A stretch of DNA of 64,000 bases from the NCBI RefSeq assembly GCF_000376425.1, contig NZ_AQWL01000004.1, positions 62,001 to 126,000 on the forward strand, given 5' to 3'. The notes below the pieces were generated by a model that was not told the DNA's origin, searched no databases, and saw nothing but the letters and a program-made list of their open reading frames with translations. How positions within the stretch are numbered: the stretch's first letter is position 1; each line of letters starts with the position of its first letter. This DNA comes from Thiobacillus denitrificans DSM 12475 (GTDB lineage Bacteria; Pseudomonadota; Gammaproteobacteria; Burkholderiales; Thiobacillaceae). Of the stretch, positions 10,631 through 18,783 are shown piece after piece. Made by a program: the position numbers and the translations under genes.

Positions 10631-11535
10631 TTGTTGCTGCCCTTGACAGCGGGCGCCTCGGCGTGCAAAGAATCGGCATCCCTCGGGGCAAACAGCGCGG
10701 CCACCGCCGCTGCATCCAGTACATATTCATGGTTGCAGATATCATCGTGAACCCGGATTTCACCCTGCTCGGTGATGATGGCCTCGCATTCCGTCCGCCC
10801 CACGCCGCGCAGCATGGAATGGATTTTGGCCGGGTCATACGGGCAGTGATAGCTGACCGGACGAGGATCGTACACCCGTACATCCTCCTCCGGAAACAGG
10901 CGCTCAATCAGCTTGATCGCGCCGAGTCCGAGCAGTTCGTCCGCCCGCACCGTATCGGCTAGTATCTGCATCCGGTTCCAGCCGTCGGCATCACGCGCGG
11001 CTGCGCCCGGCAAGGCCTGCAGGAACAGGCCCGCCGCGGTCTCGTGGTTGGCCGCCAGCCACAGCCGGGTCGGTGTCTGCTCCGACTGCGCCAGATAATG
11101 CTCGAATACGGCAGCCAGCGTATCGCCCTGCAAGGGCACATGGCTCTGGTAGGGCTGGCGCATGTCGGCGCTGTCGAGGGTAAGTGTCAGGGCGCCGCCG
11201 CCCAGCAGGACCGGCAAGCTGCCCGCCGACAACTCGGATGGCGCGCGCGCCATGCCCCGCAGGCGCAACTGCTCGTCGCAGTCCATCACTAGCAGCGACA
11301 CGTCGCCGTCGCCACGCAGTTGGAAGGTCAGCCGCCCCGCCTGCTTGAGGTTGGCGGTGATCAGCGTAGTCACCCCCGCCAGTTGGCCCAGCAGTTCGAG
11401 CACCGGCCCGGGGTAATCGCGTCCCGCCGTCATCTCGCGCCAAGCGGCTCCCAGCTGCACCCAGACGCCGCGGATGTCAAGCTGTTCGAACAGGAAACTG
11501 CGCACCCGGCTGGGCTGAGCGTGCAAGGGGTTCAA
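10627..11535 (-). CDS. hslO: Hsp33-family chaperone with degenerate zinc centre
   Basis: Hsp33 is a cytosolic holdase switched on by oxidation of four zinc-binding cysteines (CxC and CxxC near the C-terminus). This 302-aa protein aligns along its length: SFLFEQLDIRGVWVQL at the start, LLVMDCDEQLRLRGMAR in the core, then ERLFPEEDVRVY and a C-terminal module ending GEIRVHDDICNHEYVLD. However, the CxC is C231-P-Y233 and the CxxC is D264-D-I-C267, so two of four ligands are missing. An extra Cys250 lies between them. The start is TTG, overlapping the upstream stop (TTGA). Family membership is well supported, but redox switching is doubtful. Confidence 0.87.
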   Translation of the reverse strand: MNPLHAQPSRVRSFLFEQLDIRGVWVQLGAAWREMTAGRDYPGPVLELLGQLAGVTTLITANLKQAGRLTFQLRGDGDVSLLVMDCDEQLRLRGMARAPSELSAGSLPVLLGGGALTLTLDSADMRQPYQSHVPLQGDTLAAVFEHYLAQSEQTPTRLWLAANHETAAGLFLQALPGAAARDADGWNRMQILADTVRADELLGLGAIKLIERLFPEEDVRVYDPRPVSYHCPYDPAKIHSMLRGVGRTECEAIITEQGEIRVHDDICNHEYVLDAAAVAALFAPRDADSLHAEAPAVKGSNK

Positions 11536-12785
11536 TTGAGTTGCACCCGCTCGCCCCAGGGCACCCTACCCTTGCCCTTGACCAGCCAGATTACCGGGTA
11601 GTTCGGCGGGATTCCGGGGAAGTCGCCTTCGGCGTCGGTGAAATACACCAGCATGTCGGGGCTGCGGTTTTCGTTCTCGACCCACTCGAACACCGGGCGG
11701 AAATCGGTACCGCCGCCGCCTTCGAGGTCGGCGGGAAGCTGCATGGCGTCCCAAGGCTCGAATTCCCACGGTGCGTTTCCGGCCACGTGGTTGTCGCACG
11801 CCAGCAGCGTCACCCTGGCGCGTACCTGGCCCTTGAGTGCATCGAGCTCGGTGACGAACTCGCGCAACTCGTCGTCGCTGATCGAGCCGCTGGTATCGAT
11901 CGCCGCCACCACTTCGATGCCCTCGCTCGACAGACGCGGCAGCAGCGCGTCGCCCTCGCGCCGCGAAGGACGGCGCCACGAATAATCGTCGCGCTGGTTG
12001 ATCGCGAAAAAGCGCGCCAGCAAGGCGCGCCACGGCAGGCTTGGTGCCAACAGGCCGTCGACCCAGCGCATCATCGACCGGGATAGTTTGCCGGCTTGGC
12101 GCGCCGCCTGGGCTGCGGCGGCCAGCCGGTTTTTCCACTGCTCGGCAAGTTCCTCGCGCTCGGAAGGCGACAGTTCGTTCGGCTTCTGCGAGGCCTGGCT
12201 GCCACTGCCCTGTTGCGGTTCGGCCTCGCTCTGGCCTTCCTTGCCCTGGCCACCGGCCTCGCCGCCCTCGGGATCATCCTGGCGTTCGTCCTGATCGGGG
12301 CTGGCGCCTTGCTCGTTGTCGTTGTCGAACAGGTGCTGGTCGAAGGACTCTTCCGGGGTGTCCTCGGGAATCAGCGGATAGATTTCTTCCGCCGACAGCG
12401 TCATGAAGTTCTGGTCGGCGAGGATGCCGTGCAGCGGCGGCTTCAGGCCTTCCTCGATCAGGATCAGATTCACCGCGTGGTCGCAGGCCACATCCCAGCG
12501 CCGCTTCATCCGATGGTTGCGGCGCTGGGGGTGGCCCATGGCACAGTGCATCGCTTCGTGTGCGAGGACGAATTGCGTCTGCGCCAGCGACAGGTTCTCG
12601 ATGAACTTCGGGTTGAAATAAAACGCCTGCGCATCGGTTCCAGTGGTGGTGCACCCGTCGCCGCCAACCTTCAGCGGAAGGTGCATCACCAGCGCACCAA
12701 GAAACGGGCGCTCCATGATGAGGCGGGTGCGCGCGGCCGCCAGCTTGGTGAAGATGGGCTGCAGAGCATCGGGCTGTTCAGCCAT
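11532..12785 (-). CDS. Metallopeptidase-like/VWA-like domain protein (DUF2201 type)
   Basis: The 417-aa product has three parts. The N-terminal third carries an HExxH zinc motif (HEAMH, residues 76-80, in VLAHEAMHCAMGH). The middle, about 150-230, is acidic, Gln/Ser-rich and likely disordered. The C-terminal VWA-like domain has a MIDAS-type DTSGSIS near residue 295 and GGGGTDFRP. This architecture is known as the DUF2201 family, usually encoded next to a MoxR AAA+ ATPase, as here (2-bp gap). Such pairs are thought to remodel or activate protein targets. The target here is unknown. The start at 12785 follows the ATPase stop, and an open frame upstream of it is a shadow. Confidence 0.85.
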   Translation of the reverse strand: MAEQPDALQPIFTKLAAARTRLIMERPFLGALVMHLPLKVGGDGCTTTGTDAQAFYFNPKFIENLSLAQTQFVLAHEAMHCAMGHPQRRNHRMKRRWDVACDHAVNLILIEEGLKPPLHGILADQNFMTLSAEEIYPLIPEDTPEESFDQHLFDNDNEQGASPDQDERQDDPEGGEAGGQGKEGQSEAEPQQGSGSQASQKPNELSPSEREELAEQWKNRLAAAAQAARQAGKLSRSMMRWVDGLLAPSLPWRALLARFFAINQRDDYSWRRPSRREGDALLPRLSSEGIEVVAAIDTSGSISDDELREFVTELDALKGQVRARVTLLACDNHVAGNAPWEFEPWDAMQLPADLEGGGGTDFRPVFEWVENENRSPDMLVYFTDAEGDFPGIPPNYPVIWLVKGKGRVPWGERVQLN

Positions 12786-12787
12786 GG

Positions 12788-13831
12788 TCAATGCTCGTAG
12801 AGAACCAGATCGGTGATGCTGTTGGCCCACTCGGCGAATGCCGGCACGGCGAACAGCGGCCGTCCCACCGCCCGGTGCAGGTCGGACACCAGCATGACGC
12901 CCATTTCGCGCTGCGGGAAACGCTGCGCATATTTGAGGATGTTGCCGTATACCGCCGAAGCGTTGCCGCTGTCGGCAGCCTGCAGCGCACGCCGCACCAG
13001 CGCCGCGGCGACGCCATACTGCAGGTCGATGCCTTCGGGCACTTCGGCATCGGCGCCCGCGATGATGGCATCGAGATCGGGCATCTGCGCCATGTTGTCG
13101 ACGAAGGTTTTCAGCTCCAGGCCGGCTGACTGGCCAACGCAGGCCTGCAACGAATCGGCCAGCAGTTCGGTCCTGTCGAATTTCTGCAGCGCACGGTGGG
13201 CATACTCCCACGAGCGCGGGCTGGGAAAGGCGATCGGCGTGTGCGCCGGGTCGAAGCTGAACAGCAGGTCGGGACGGAAGCGCAGGAAAGCGATGACCCG
13301 CGGGTCGATATCCTCGCTGTGCGCCCAGTCCACCCAGTCGTCCAGATTCACCTCGACTGCATAATGGGTGAAGCGGTTGGCCAGCGGCGCCGGCATGGCG
13401 TAGGTCACACCACGGTCGCCCTGGCGATTGCCGGCGGCGAAGATCACCCAGCCATCCGGCACCTTGTACTCGCCCAGGCGGCGGTCGAGGATCAGCTGAT
13501 AGGCCGCCGCCGATACGGTGGGCGGTGCCGAGGTGATTTCATCGAGAAACAGGATGCCCGACGGGCCATGGCGTTCAGCGTCGGGCAATACCGCAGGAAT
13601 CGACCACTCGACCAGTTGGCCGCTGCGGAACGGAATGCCGCGCAAGTCGGTCGGCTCCATCTGCGACAGGCGGATGTCGATCAGCGGCACGCCGTGCTGC
13701 TGGGCGATCTTGGCGACGATCTGCGACTTACCCACGCCGGGCGGCCCCCACAGCATCACCGGGGTATGGTGGCCGTCGGCGGCGCTGTCGAATTCGCGGT
13801 CGAGGATGGTTTCAATGTGGGAAGGGCGCAT
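12788..13831 (-). CDS. MoxR-type AAA+ ATPase
   Basis: This 347-aa AAA+ ATPase has Walker A GPPGVGKS (residues 29-36), Walker B ILFLDE, a sensor-like AAGNR and the arginine-containing ANRFTHY. It is the first gene of a minus-strand operon and lies 2 bp before a VWA-domain protein, the standard MoxR-VWA partnership in which the ATPase acts as a chaperone or remodeller. The operon continues with an Hsp33 homologue, which suggests a protein-quality or stress role. That last point is inference. Confidence 0.9.
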   Translation of the reverse strand: MRPSHIETILDREFDSAADGHHTPVMLWGPPGVGKSQIVAKIAQQHGVPLIDIRLSQMEPTDLRGIPFRSGQLVEWSIPAVLPDAERHGPSGILFLDEITSAPPTVSAAAYQLILDRRLGEYKVPDGWVIFAAGNRQGDRGVTYAMPAPLANRFTHYAVEVNLDDWVDWAHSEDIDPRVIAFLRFRPDLLFSFDPAHTPIAFPSPRSWEYAHRALQKFDRTELLADSLQACVGQSAGLELKTFVDNMAQMPDLDAIIAGADAEVPEGIDLQYGVAAALVRRALQAADSGNASAVYGNILKYAQRFPQREMGVMLVSDLHRAVGRPLFAVPAFAEWANSITDLVLYEH

Positions 13832-14013
13832 GGTCGATCAGAACAACGTAAATGGCCCTAAATGATAATCGCTCACGGACTCGCATTCCACCCGTAAAGA
13901 GTCGGCCGTGGTTGTAAAGCACTCAAGTGGCGACAGCCACGCCCCAGCTTCGCCCTTGCTTGAGGTGAGGGAATTTTGTTACCGTGGAACTAACTCGACC
14001 GATTGGATGCAGC

Positions 14014-14547
14014 ATGAATTTTTGCAGTGAATGCGGTAGCGCAGTGATGCTGCGCGTGCCGACCGGCGACCACCTACCGCGCTATGTGTGCCCCAAATGC
14101 GGCACCATCCATTACCAGAATCCCAAGATGGTGGTCGGCTGCATTCCCGAGTGGGAAGACAAGGTGTTGCTGTGCCGCCGCGCCATCGAACCCCGGTACG
14201 GCCTGTGGACACTGCCGGCCGGCTTCATGGAAAACGGCGAGACCACGCTCGAGGGCGCTGCGCGCGAAACCTGGGAGGAAGCCGGGGCGCGGATCGAAGT
14301 CGGCGGGCTGTACACCCTGTACAACCTGCCGCACGTCAATCAGGTTTATTTCCTGTTCCGCGCCCGGCTGCTGGATCTGGACTTTCAGCCCGGCATCGAA
14401 TCGCTCGAAGCCCGATTGTTCGCCGAGGCCGACATTCCCTGGGACGAAATTGCCTTCCGCACCGTGCGTGCCACGCTGGAACAATATTTCAGCGATCGCC
14501 GCGCCGGCTCATTCGACTTTCATTTCGGCGACATCCGCACGCGCTGA
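14014..14547 (+). CDS. Nudix hydrolase with N-terminal zinc ribbon
   Basis: The 177-aa product begins with a C4 zinc ribbon (CSEC at 4-7 and CPKC about 20 residues later) and then a Nudix domain. Its Nudix box, GFMENGETTLEGAARETWEE followed by AGA, is complete. The zinc ribbon plus Nudix design is shared by NudC-like and related enzymes that hydrolyse nucleoside diphosphates linked to another moiety. The YQNPKMVVGCIPEWEDKVLL start resembles the ADP-ribose/NADH-type group, but substrate cannot be assigned. It is a single gene, convergent with the unknown 502-aa gene. Confidence 0.87.
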   Translation: MNFCSECGSAVMLRVPTGDHLPRYVCPKCGTIHYQNPKMVVGCIPEWEDKVLLCRRAIEPRYGLWTLPAGFMENGETTLEGAARETWEEAGARIEVGGLYTLYNLPHVNQVYFLFRARLLDLDFQPGIESLEARLFAEADIPWDEIAFRTVRATLEQYFSDRRAGSFDFHFGDIRTR

Positions 14548-14556
14548 GAGCCAGAC

Positions 14557-16065
14557 TCAGGCAGCGGCGGCGAACTGCTCCCGCCCCACCACATCCATCC
14601 CCACGCGCAACCAGCCTTCGTGGCTTTCCTGTACCTCGCCCAGCCGCAGACGGTACACCGTATCGCCGTCGCGCAGCATCAGCGGCGCGCCCAGGCGGTA
14701 ATGGGTCCGGGGAAGCAGCAGATTGCTGGCACCCTCCTCCGGGTGGGTCATCGGCAGAAAGACCGCCCAGGTCTTTTCGTGCGCCACGCCCGGCACCTCC
14801 GGTTCTGAATAGATTTCCACCCGCTTGGGATGGCGCGACAGGCGTTGCGTACCCACCAGATGTCGGCCGTCCTCCTGTCGATTCCAGCGTATCGCCAGCA
14901 ATTGCCAGACGTTTTCCGATGGATCCCAGCTCACTGCCACCAGGCGGCCATGCGGCAGCTCCGACTCTTCGGACAGTACAAAGCCCATACCCTCCGTGCT
15001 CTCGTCGCGCAGCATCCAGGGTTCCAGGGCCGGGCGTCCCTGGGCGGTTTCGGGTTGGGCCAGTGCCGCCAGAATGTTGTCCACGCCCGCGGCCACCCAG
15101 ACCCGGCCGAAACGATGCGTGCGCTGACGGTTACGGCGAATTCCGCCGCGTTCGATCAGGCTTGCCACCTGGCGAGTAAGCCCGTTATCCTCCGCCGCCG
15201 CCGGGGTTTGATCCAGCGATTTCAGGTGATCGACCAGCGGACGCAGCGCAAAATAACGCAGCCGGCGTCCCTGCACCCACTCACTGTCCAGCACGCAGGC
15301 ACCTTCGCTCAGCGAAAGGTCCACCATATGCGTATGCAGTTCGCGCTGCGGCACGGCCGCAGGCAAGGGCAAGGGCTCGTAGCCCTCGATGATCTGCGCA
15401 ATCGACTCGATTTCCTGCGCCCGGTAGCCCAGCGGATGCACCAGGCCCATCAACACCACCAGCGTGTATTCGCGCGCGCAATGCGTGCTGCGCGCGTTGA
15501 TCAGCACTTCCTGCATGGCGAAACCGTCACGTTCGACCAGGCGGTAAAGCTTGTGCACTCGCCGCCAGGCCGACGCGGGCGGATTACGCGCCTGATGATA
15601 ATCCCAGCGCATGACCAGGCCGGCATAACGCAGCGCACGGGTGGCGATCCCGGCAGTAAACGGTTTGAGTTCCGCACTGGCCTGATCCCGGTAGGCCTGT
15701 TTCAGCATGCTGAGCCAGGCTTCCGCCAGCAGCGACCAGAACATCCATGACTCGCGCCACAGCGCCTCGCGTGCCAGGCGAAACGTAGCCTGATTACGCA
15801 CATACTGCTCGACGATGCGCAACTGCAGGGGTAGCCCCGCCTCTTCCAGCTTCATCAGTAACTGCATGCGGTTGAGCGTGGCCGCCTCATTCTCCGCATT
15901 GAAGCGTTCCAGCCCTTCGACCAGCGCATGATGCGCATCGTAATCCGAATCCGCATGCAGGGTTTTCAGCCATTTTTCAATCGCCTTCACGGAGGCGAAC
16001 GGTGATCTCGCTTCAGCTTTTCTGCGGCGGGTAATCGCGCTCAACATTTCAAATAAATCACTCAT
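14557..16065 (-). CDS. Uncharacterised 502-aa protein
   Basis: No motif that fixes a function is visible. The first ~230 residues are strongly helical with many Trp, Arg and Leu, and the middle contains HTHMVDLSLSEGACVL. The last ~150 residues look beta-rich, with RLVAVSWDPSENVWQLLAIRW and a repeat of glycine-turn strands that could be a PilZ-like or SH3-like barrel. There is no signal peptide or membrane segment, so it is probably cytoplasmic. I chose the ATG at 16065 (MSDLFEML). The longer open frame upstream has no coding character. It stands alone, with ~245 bp before tRNA-Ser. Confidence 0.7.
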   Translation of the reverse strand: MSDLFEMLSAITRRRKAEARSPFASVKAIEKWLKTLHADSDYDAHHALVEGLERFNAENEAATLNRMQLLMKLEEAGLPLQLRIVEQYVRNQATFRLAREALWRESWMFWSLLAEAWLSMLKQAYRDQASAELKPFTAGIATRALRYAGLVMRWDYHQARNPPASAWRRVHKLYRLVERDGFAMQEVLINARSTHCAREYTLVVLMGLVHPLGYRAQEIESIAQIIEGYEPLPLPAAVPQRELHTHMVDLSLSEGACVLDSEWVQGRRLRYFALRPLVDHLKSLDQTPAAAEDNGLTRQVASLIERGGIRRNRQRTHRFGRVWVAAGVDNILAALAQPETAQGRPALEPWMLRDESTEGMGFVLSEESELPHGRLVAVSWDPSENVWQLLAIRWNRQEDGRHLVGTQRLSRHPKRVEIYSEPEVPGVAHEKTWAVFLPMTHPEEGASNLLLPRTHYRLGAPLMLRDGDTVYRLRLGEVQESHEGWLRVGMDVVGREQFAAAA

Positions 16066-16310
16066 GGCTGGCGTCGACTTGTAACAAATGCCTGCTGACC
16101 AGCACCATTTATGCCAAACGCAGGGTCGGGGAATCTCCATGCCAACGCATTGGTTTTGTTCGGATTGGGCGGAATTTCCTGTACACCAAGCCGGACGGAT
16201 TAACGAAAAACCGACACCTGTTGATGAAGCCGCATCAATCCGGCCACGCACGCGCAGCCGCTTCCGGCGCTCCGCACAAACCAGAACGAACCCGCTACAA
16301 TGCGCGCCGT
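16066..16310. other. Intergenic region, promoter area for tRNA-Ser
   Basis: These 245 bp separate the divergent 502-aa gene and tRNA-Ser. A TACAAT hexamer at 16296-16301 could be a -10 for an upstream start or a coincidence, being only 9 bp before the tRNA. I see no convincing gene or palindrome. Confidence 0.4.
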
Positions 16311-16400
16311 GGAGGTGTGGCCGAGCGGTTTAAGGCACCGGTCTTGAAAACCGGCGATGGTGCAAGCCATCCGTGAGTTCGAATCTCACCGCCTCCGCCA
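16311..16400 (+). tRNA. tRNA-Ser (anticodon TGA)
   Basis: The 90-nt sequence has the long variable arm of class II tRNAs. The acceptor GGAGGTG pairs with CGCCTCC (one G-T), the anticodon stem CCGGT/ACCGG holds loop CTTGAAA with anticodon TGA, the T-loop is TTCGAAT, and CCA is encoded. It reads UCA codons. Confidence 0.97.
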
Positions 16401-16442
16401 GCCGAATGACCGGGACGCCCCAACTGATGCGAAAATCCACGG

Positions 16443-17300
16443 ATGGCACCTACCTTGTCCCTCACTCCACGCAACCACGACCGCGACAGCGCGGGGATGA
16501 CCTATGTCTATCCCGTCGTGTCGCGCCGCGCCGGCGGGGTGTCGGTCGGAATCAATCTCAACCCGAATAACGCGTGCAACTGGGCGTGCGTGTATTGCCA
16601 GGTGCCGGACCTGACGCGCGGCACGGCACCCGAAATCAGCCTGGCGCAACTGGAAACCGAACTGCGCGCGATGCTGGCCGCCATCCTGTACGGCGATTTC
16701 ATGCAAACGCGCGTTCCCGAGACGGCACGGCGGCTCAACGACATCGCACTGTCGGGCAACGGCGAGCCGACCAGCGCCAGCGCCTTTCCGCAAGTCATCG
16801 AACTGATCGGCCGGGTGATGGCGGATTTCGATCTAGTCGACAAGATCAAGCTGGTGCTGATCACCAACGGCAGCCTCGCGGACCGTCCACGCGTGCAGGA
16901 CGGCCTGAAAAAAATGGCCGCCTTGAACGGCGAAGTCTGGTTCAAGTTCGATCGCGCAACCGCAAGCGGCATGCGCAGCATCAACCAGACGCGGATTTCA
17001 CCCGAAAGGCAGCTCGAGCGGCTAGCCGTGGCCGCGCATCTGTGTCCAACCTGGCTGCAAACCTGCATTTTCGCGCTCGATGGCGCGCCGCCTTCCGACG
17101 CGGAACAGGCGGCTTATCTGTCTGCGGTCGAACGCATCCGGATGCAGCAGATTCCGCTGCAGGGCGTGCTGCTGTATGGCCTTGCACGGCCGTCGATGCA
17201 GCCGCAGGCCAGCCGCCTGTCCGCGCTGCCCGCCGCGTGGCTCGAAGCGTTTGCCGAGAAAATCCGTGCAGCCGGCCTGCCGGTAAAGGTGTCGCCATGA
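16443..17300 (+). CDS. Radical SAM protein
   Basis: This 285-aa protein has the radical SAM cluster motif CX3CX2C in NNACNWACVYCQVPD (near residue 50), then ALSGNGEPTSA, the SAM-binding glycine motif, and LVLITNGSL. It should bind a 4Fe-4S cluster and cleave SAM reductively. The layout resembles wyosine or Fe-S maturation type 'GNGEPT' radical SAM enzymes, but the substrate is unknown. It starts a chain of overlapping genes (radical SAM, acpS, nagZ, cation efflux). Confidence 0.85.
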   Translation: MAPTLSLTPRNHDRDSAGMTYVYPVVSRRAGGVSVGINLNPNNACNWACVYCQVPDLTRGTAPEISLAQLETELRAMLAAILYGDFMQTRVPETARRLNDIALSGNGEPTSASAFPQVIELIGRVMADFDLVDKIKLVLITNGSLADRPRVQDGLKKMAALNGEVWFKFDRATASGMRSINQTRISPERQLERLAVAAHLCPTWLQTCIFALDGAPPSDAEQAAYLSAVERIRMQQIPLQGVLLYGLARPSMQPQASRLSALPAAWLEAFAEKIRAAGLPVKVSP

Positions 17301-17707
17301 TCCACGGTATCGGCACCGACCTGCTCGATGCCGGGCGCATCCGCAGCGGCCTCGCCCGCTTTGGCGAGCATTACGCCGACCGCATTCTCGCCCCGGCCGA
17401 GCACGCCGGGTATTACGCCAGCGCTGACCCGGCGCGCTTTCTGGCCAAATGTTTCGCGGCCAAGGAAGCGTTTGCCAAGGCGGCAGGAACCGGGCTGCGC
17501 GTACCGGTGAGCTTGCGCAATCTCGCCGTGCTGCGCGACGCACAAGGCAAGCCGCATATCGAATGCGCCCTCCCGCTTGCCGCCTGGCTGGCCGCGCGCG
17601 GCGTCACGGCGCATCATGTTTCGCTGTCGGACGAGGGCGACCTCGTGCTGGCGTTTGTCGTGCTGGAACAAACCGGCCCTCAGCCCAACCCACAGGAGCG
17701 CGCATGA
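17297..17707 (+). CDS. acpS: Holo-[acyl-carrier-protein] synthase
   Basis: AcpS transfers 4'-phosphopantetheine from CoA to apo-ACP. The 136-aa product has the metal-binding start MIHGIGTDLLDAGRI and the second motif FLAKCFAAKEAFAKAAGTG. The length is near the usual ~125 aa. Its ATG overlaps the preceding stop, and its stop overlaps nagZ in ATGA. In many proteobacteria acpS follows pdxJ, so the radical SAM-acpS-nagZ order is somewhat different but the acpS-nagZ pair is known in betaproteobacteria. Confidence 0.93.
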   Translation: MIHGIGTDLLDAGRIRSGLARFGEHYADRILAPAEHAGYYASADPARFLAKCFAAKEAFAKAAGTGLRVPVSLRNLAVLRDAQGKPHIECALPLAAWLAARGVTAHHVSLSDEGDLVLAFVVLEQTGPQPNPQERA

Positions 17708-18783
17708 CGCTTGGCCCCTTGATGCTTGACGTGGCGGGTACCGAACTGACCGCCGACGACCGCCGCCGCCTGAGCCACCCGCTCGTCGGCGGGGTGATCC
17801 TGTTTTCCCGCAACTACCGCGATCCGGCGCAGCTGGCCGCGCTGACCGCCGAGATCCATGCGCTCAAATCGGCGCCGCTGCTGATCGGCGTCGACCACGA
17901 AGGCGGCCGGGTGCAGCGCTTCCGCGAGGGCTTCACCCGTCTGCCACCGATGCGCGCCATCGGCGAAATCTGGGATACGCACCCGCAACGCGCGCGCGAA
18001 CTGGCGCGCGAAACCGGCTACCTGCTGGCGAGCGAACTGCGCGCGCACGGCGTCGATTTCAGCTTTGCACCGGTGCTCGATCTGGATTACGGCGCCTCCA
18101 GCGTAATCGGTGACCGCGCCTTTCACGGCGATCCGCACGCGGTGTTCGAGTTGGGCCAGGCGGTGATGCTGGGGATGAAGGACGCCGGCATGGCCGCCTG
18201 CGGCAAGCATTTCCCCGGTCACGGTTTCGTGGTGGCGGATTCGCATGTCGCCGTCCCGGTGGACGAGCGTAGCCTGGCCGCCATCACCGTCGCCGACCTC
18301 GTCCCCTTCCGGCTGATGATCGAAGCGGGGCTCGCGGCGATCATGCCCGCACATGTTGTCTACCCCCAGGTCGACGACCGGCCCGCCGGATTTTCGCGCA
18401 TATGGCTGCAACAGCTGCTGCGTCGTCAACTGGGATTCGACGGAACGATTTTCAGCGACGACCTCTGCATGGCGGGTGCCGCGGTGGCAGGCGGCGTGGT
18501 CGAACGCGTGGCGGCTGCGCTCGATGCCGGCTGTGACATGGCGCTGGTATGCAATCGCCCCGATCTGGCCGACGAAGTGCTGGCCAGGCTGCAGGTGGAC
18601 TGGCCCGCTCCCGCGCGCGCACGGCTGGCGCGCATGCACGGCCACCCGCATCCGCCGACGATGACCGCACTGCGGGAATCGGCGCGCTACGTGAGTGCGC
18701 TGCACCACATCGCCGGACTGGGGCAGGATTCCGCCGACCTCAACCTGCAAATCGATCCAACGGATTACTGTGGACGTGCATAA
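17704..18783 (+). CDS. nagZ: Beta-N-acetylhexosaminidase NagZ
   Basis: NagZ is the cytoplasmic family 3 glycosidase that removes GlcNAc from anhydro-muropeptides in cell-wall recycling, upstream or downstream of AmpD. The 359-aa product has VDHEGGRVQR, KHFPGHG with the catalytic His loop (GHGFVVADSH) and the nucleophile segment FSDDLCM, where the Asp is the nucleophile. It overlaps acpS by 4 bp and the cation-efflux gene by 14 bp. Confidence 0.95.
   Translation: MTLGPLMLDVAGTELTADDRRRLSHPLVGGVILFSRNYRDPAQLAALTAEIHALKSAPLLIGVDHEGGRVQRFREGFTRLPPMRAIGEIWDTHPQRARELARETGYLLASELRAHGVDFSFAPVLDLDYGASSVIGDRAFHGDPHAVFELGQAVMLGMKDAGMAACGKHFPGHGFVVADSHVAVPVDERSLAAITVADLVPFRLMIEAGLAAIMPAHVVYPQVDDRPAGFSRIWLQQLLRRQLGFDGTIFSDDLCMAGAAVAGGVVERVAAALDAGCDMALVCNRPDLADEVLARLQVDWPAPARARLARMHGHPHPPTMTALRESARYVSALHHIAGLGQDSADLNLQIDPTDYCGRA

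Noticed and set aside
12786-13211. An N-terminal extension of the metallopeptidase/VWA protein
   Set aside because: The extra residues overlap the MoxR gene in another frame, and the ATG at 12785 follows the MoxR stop by 2 bp.
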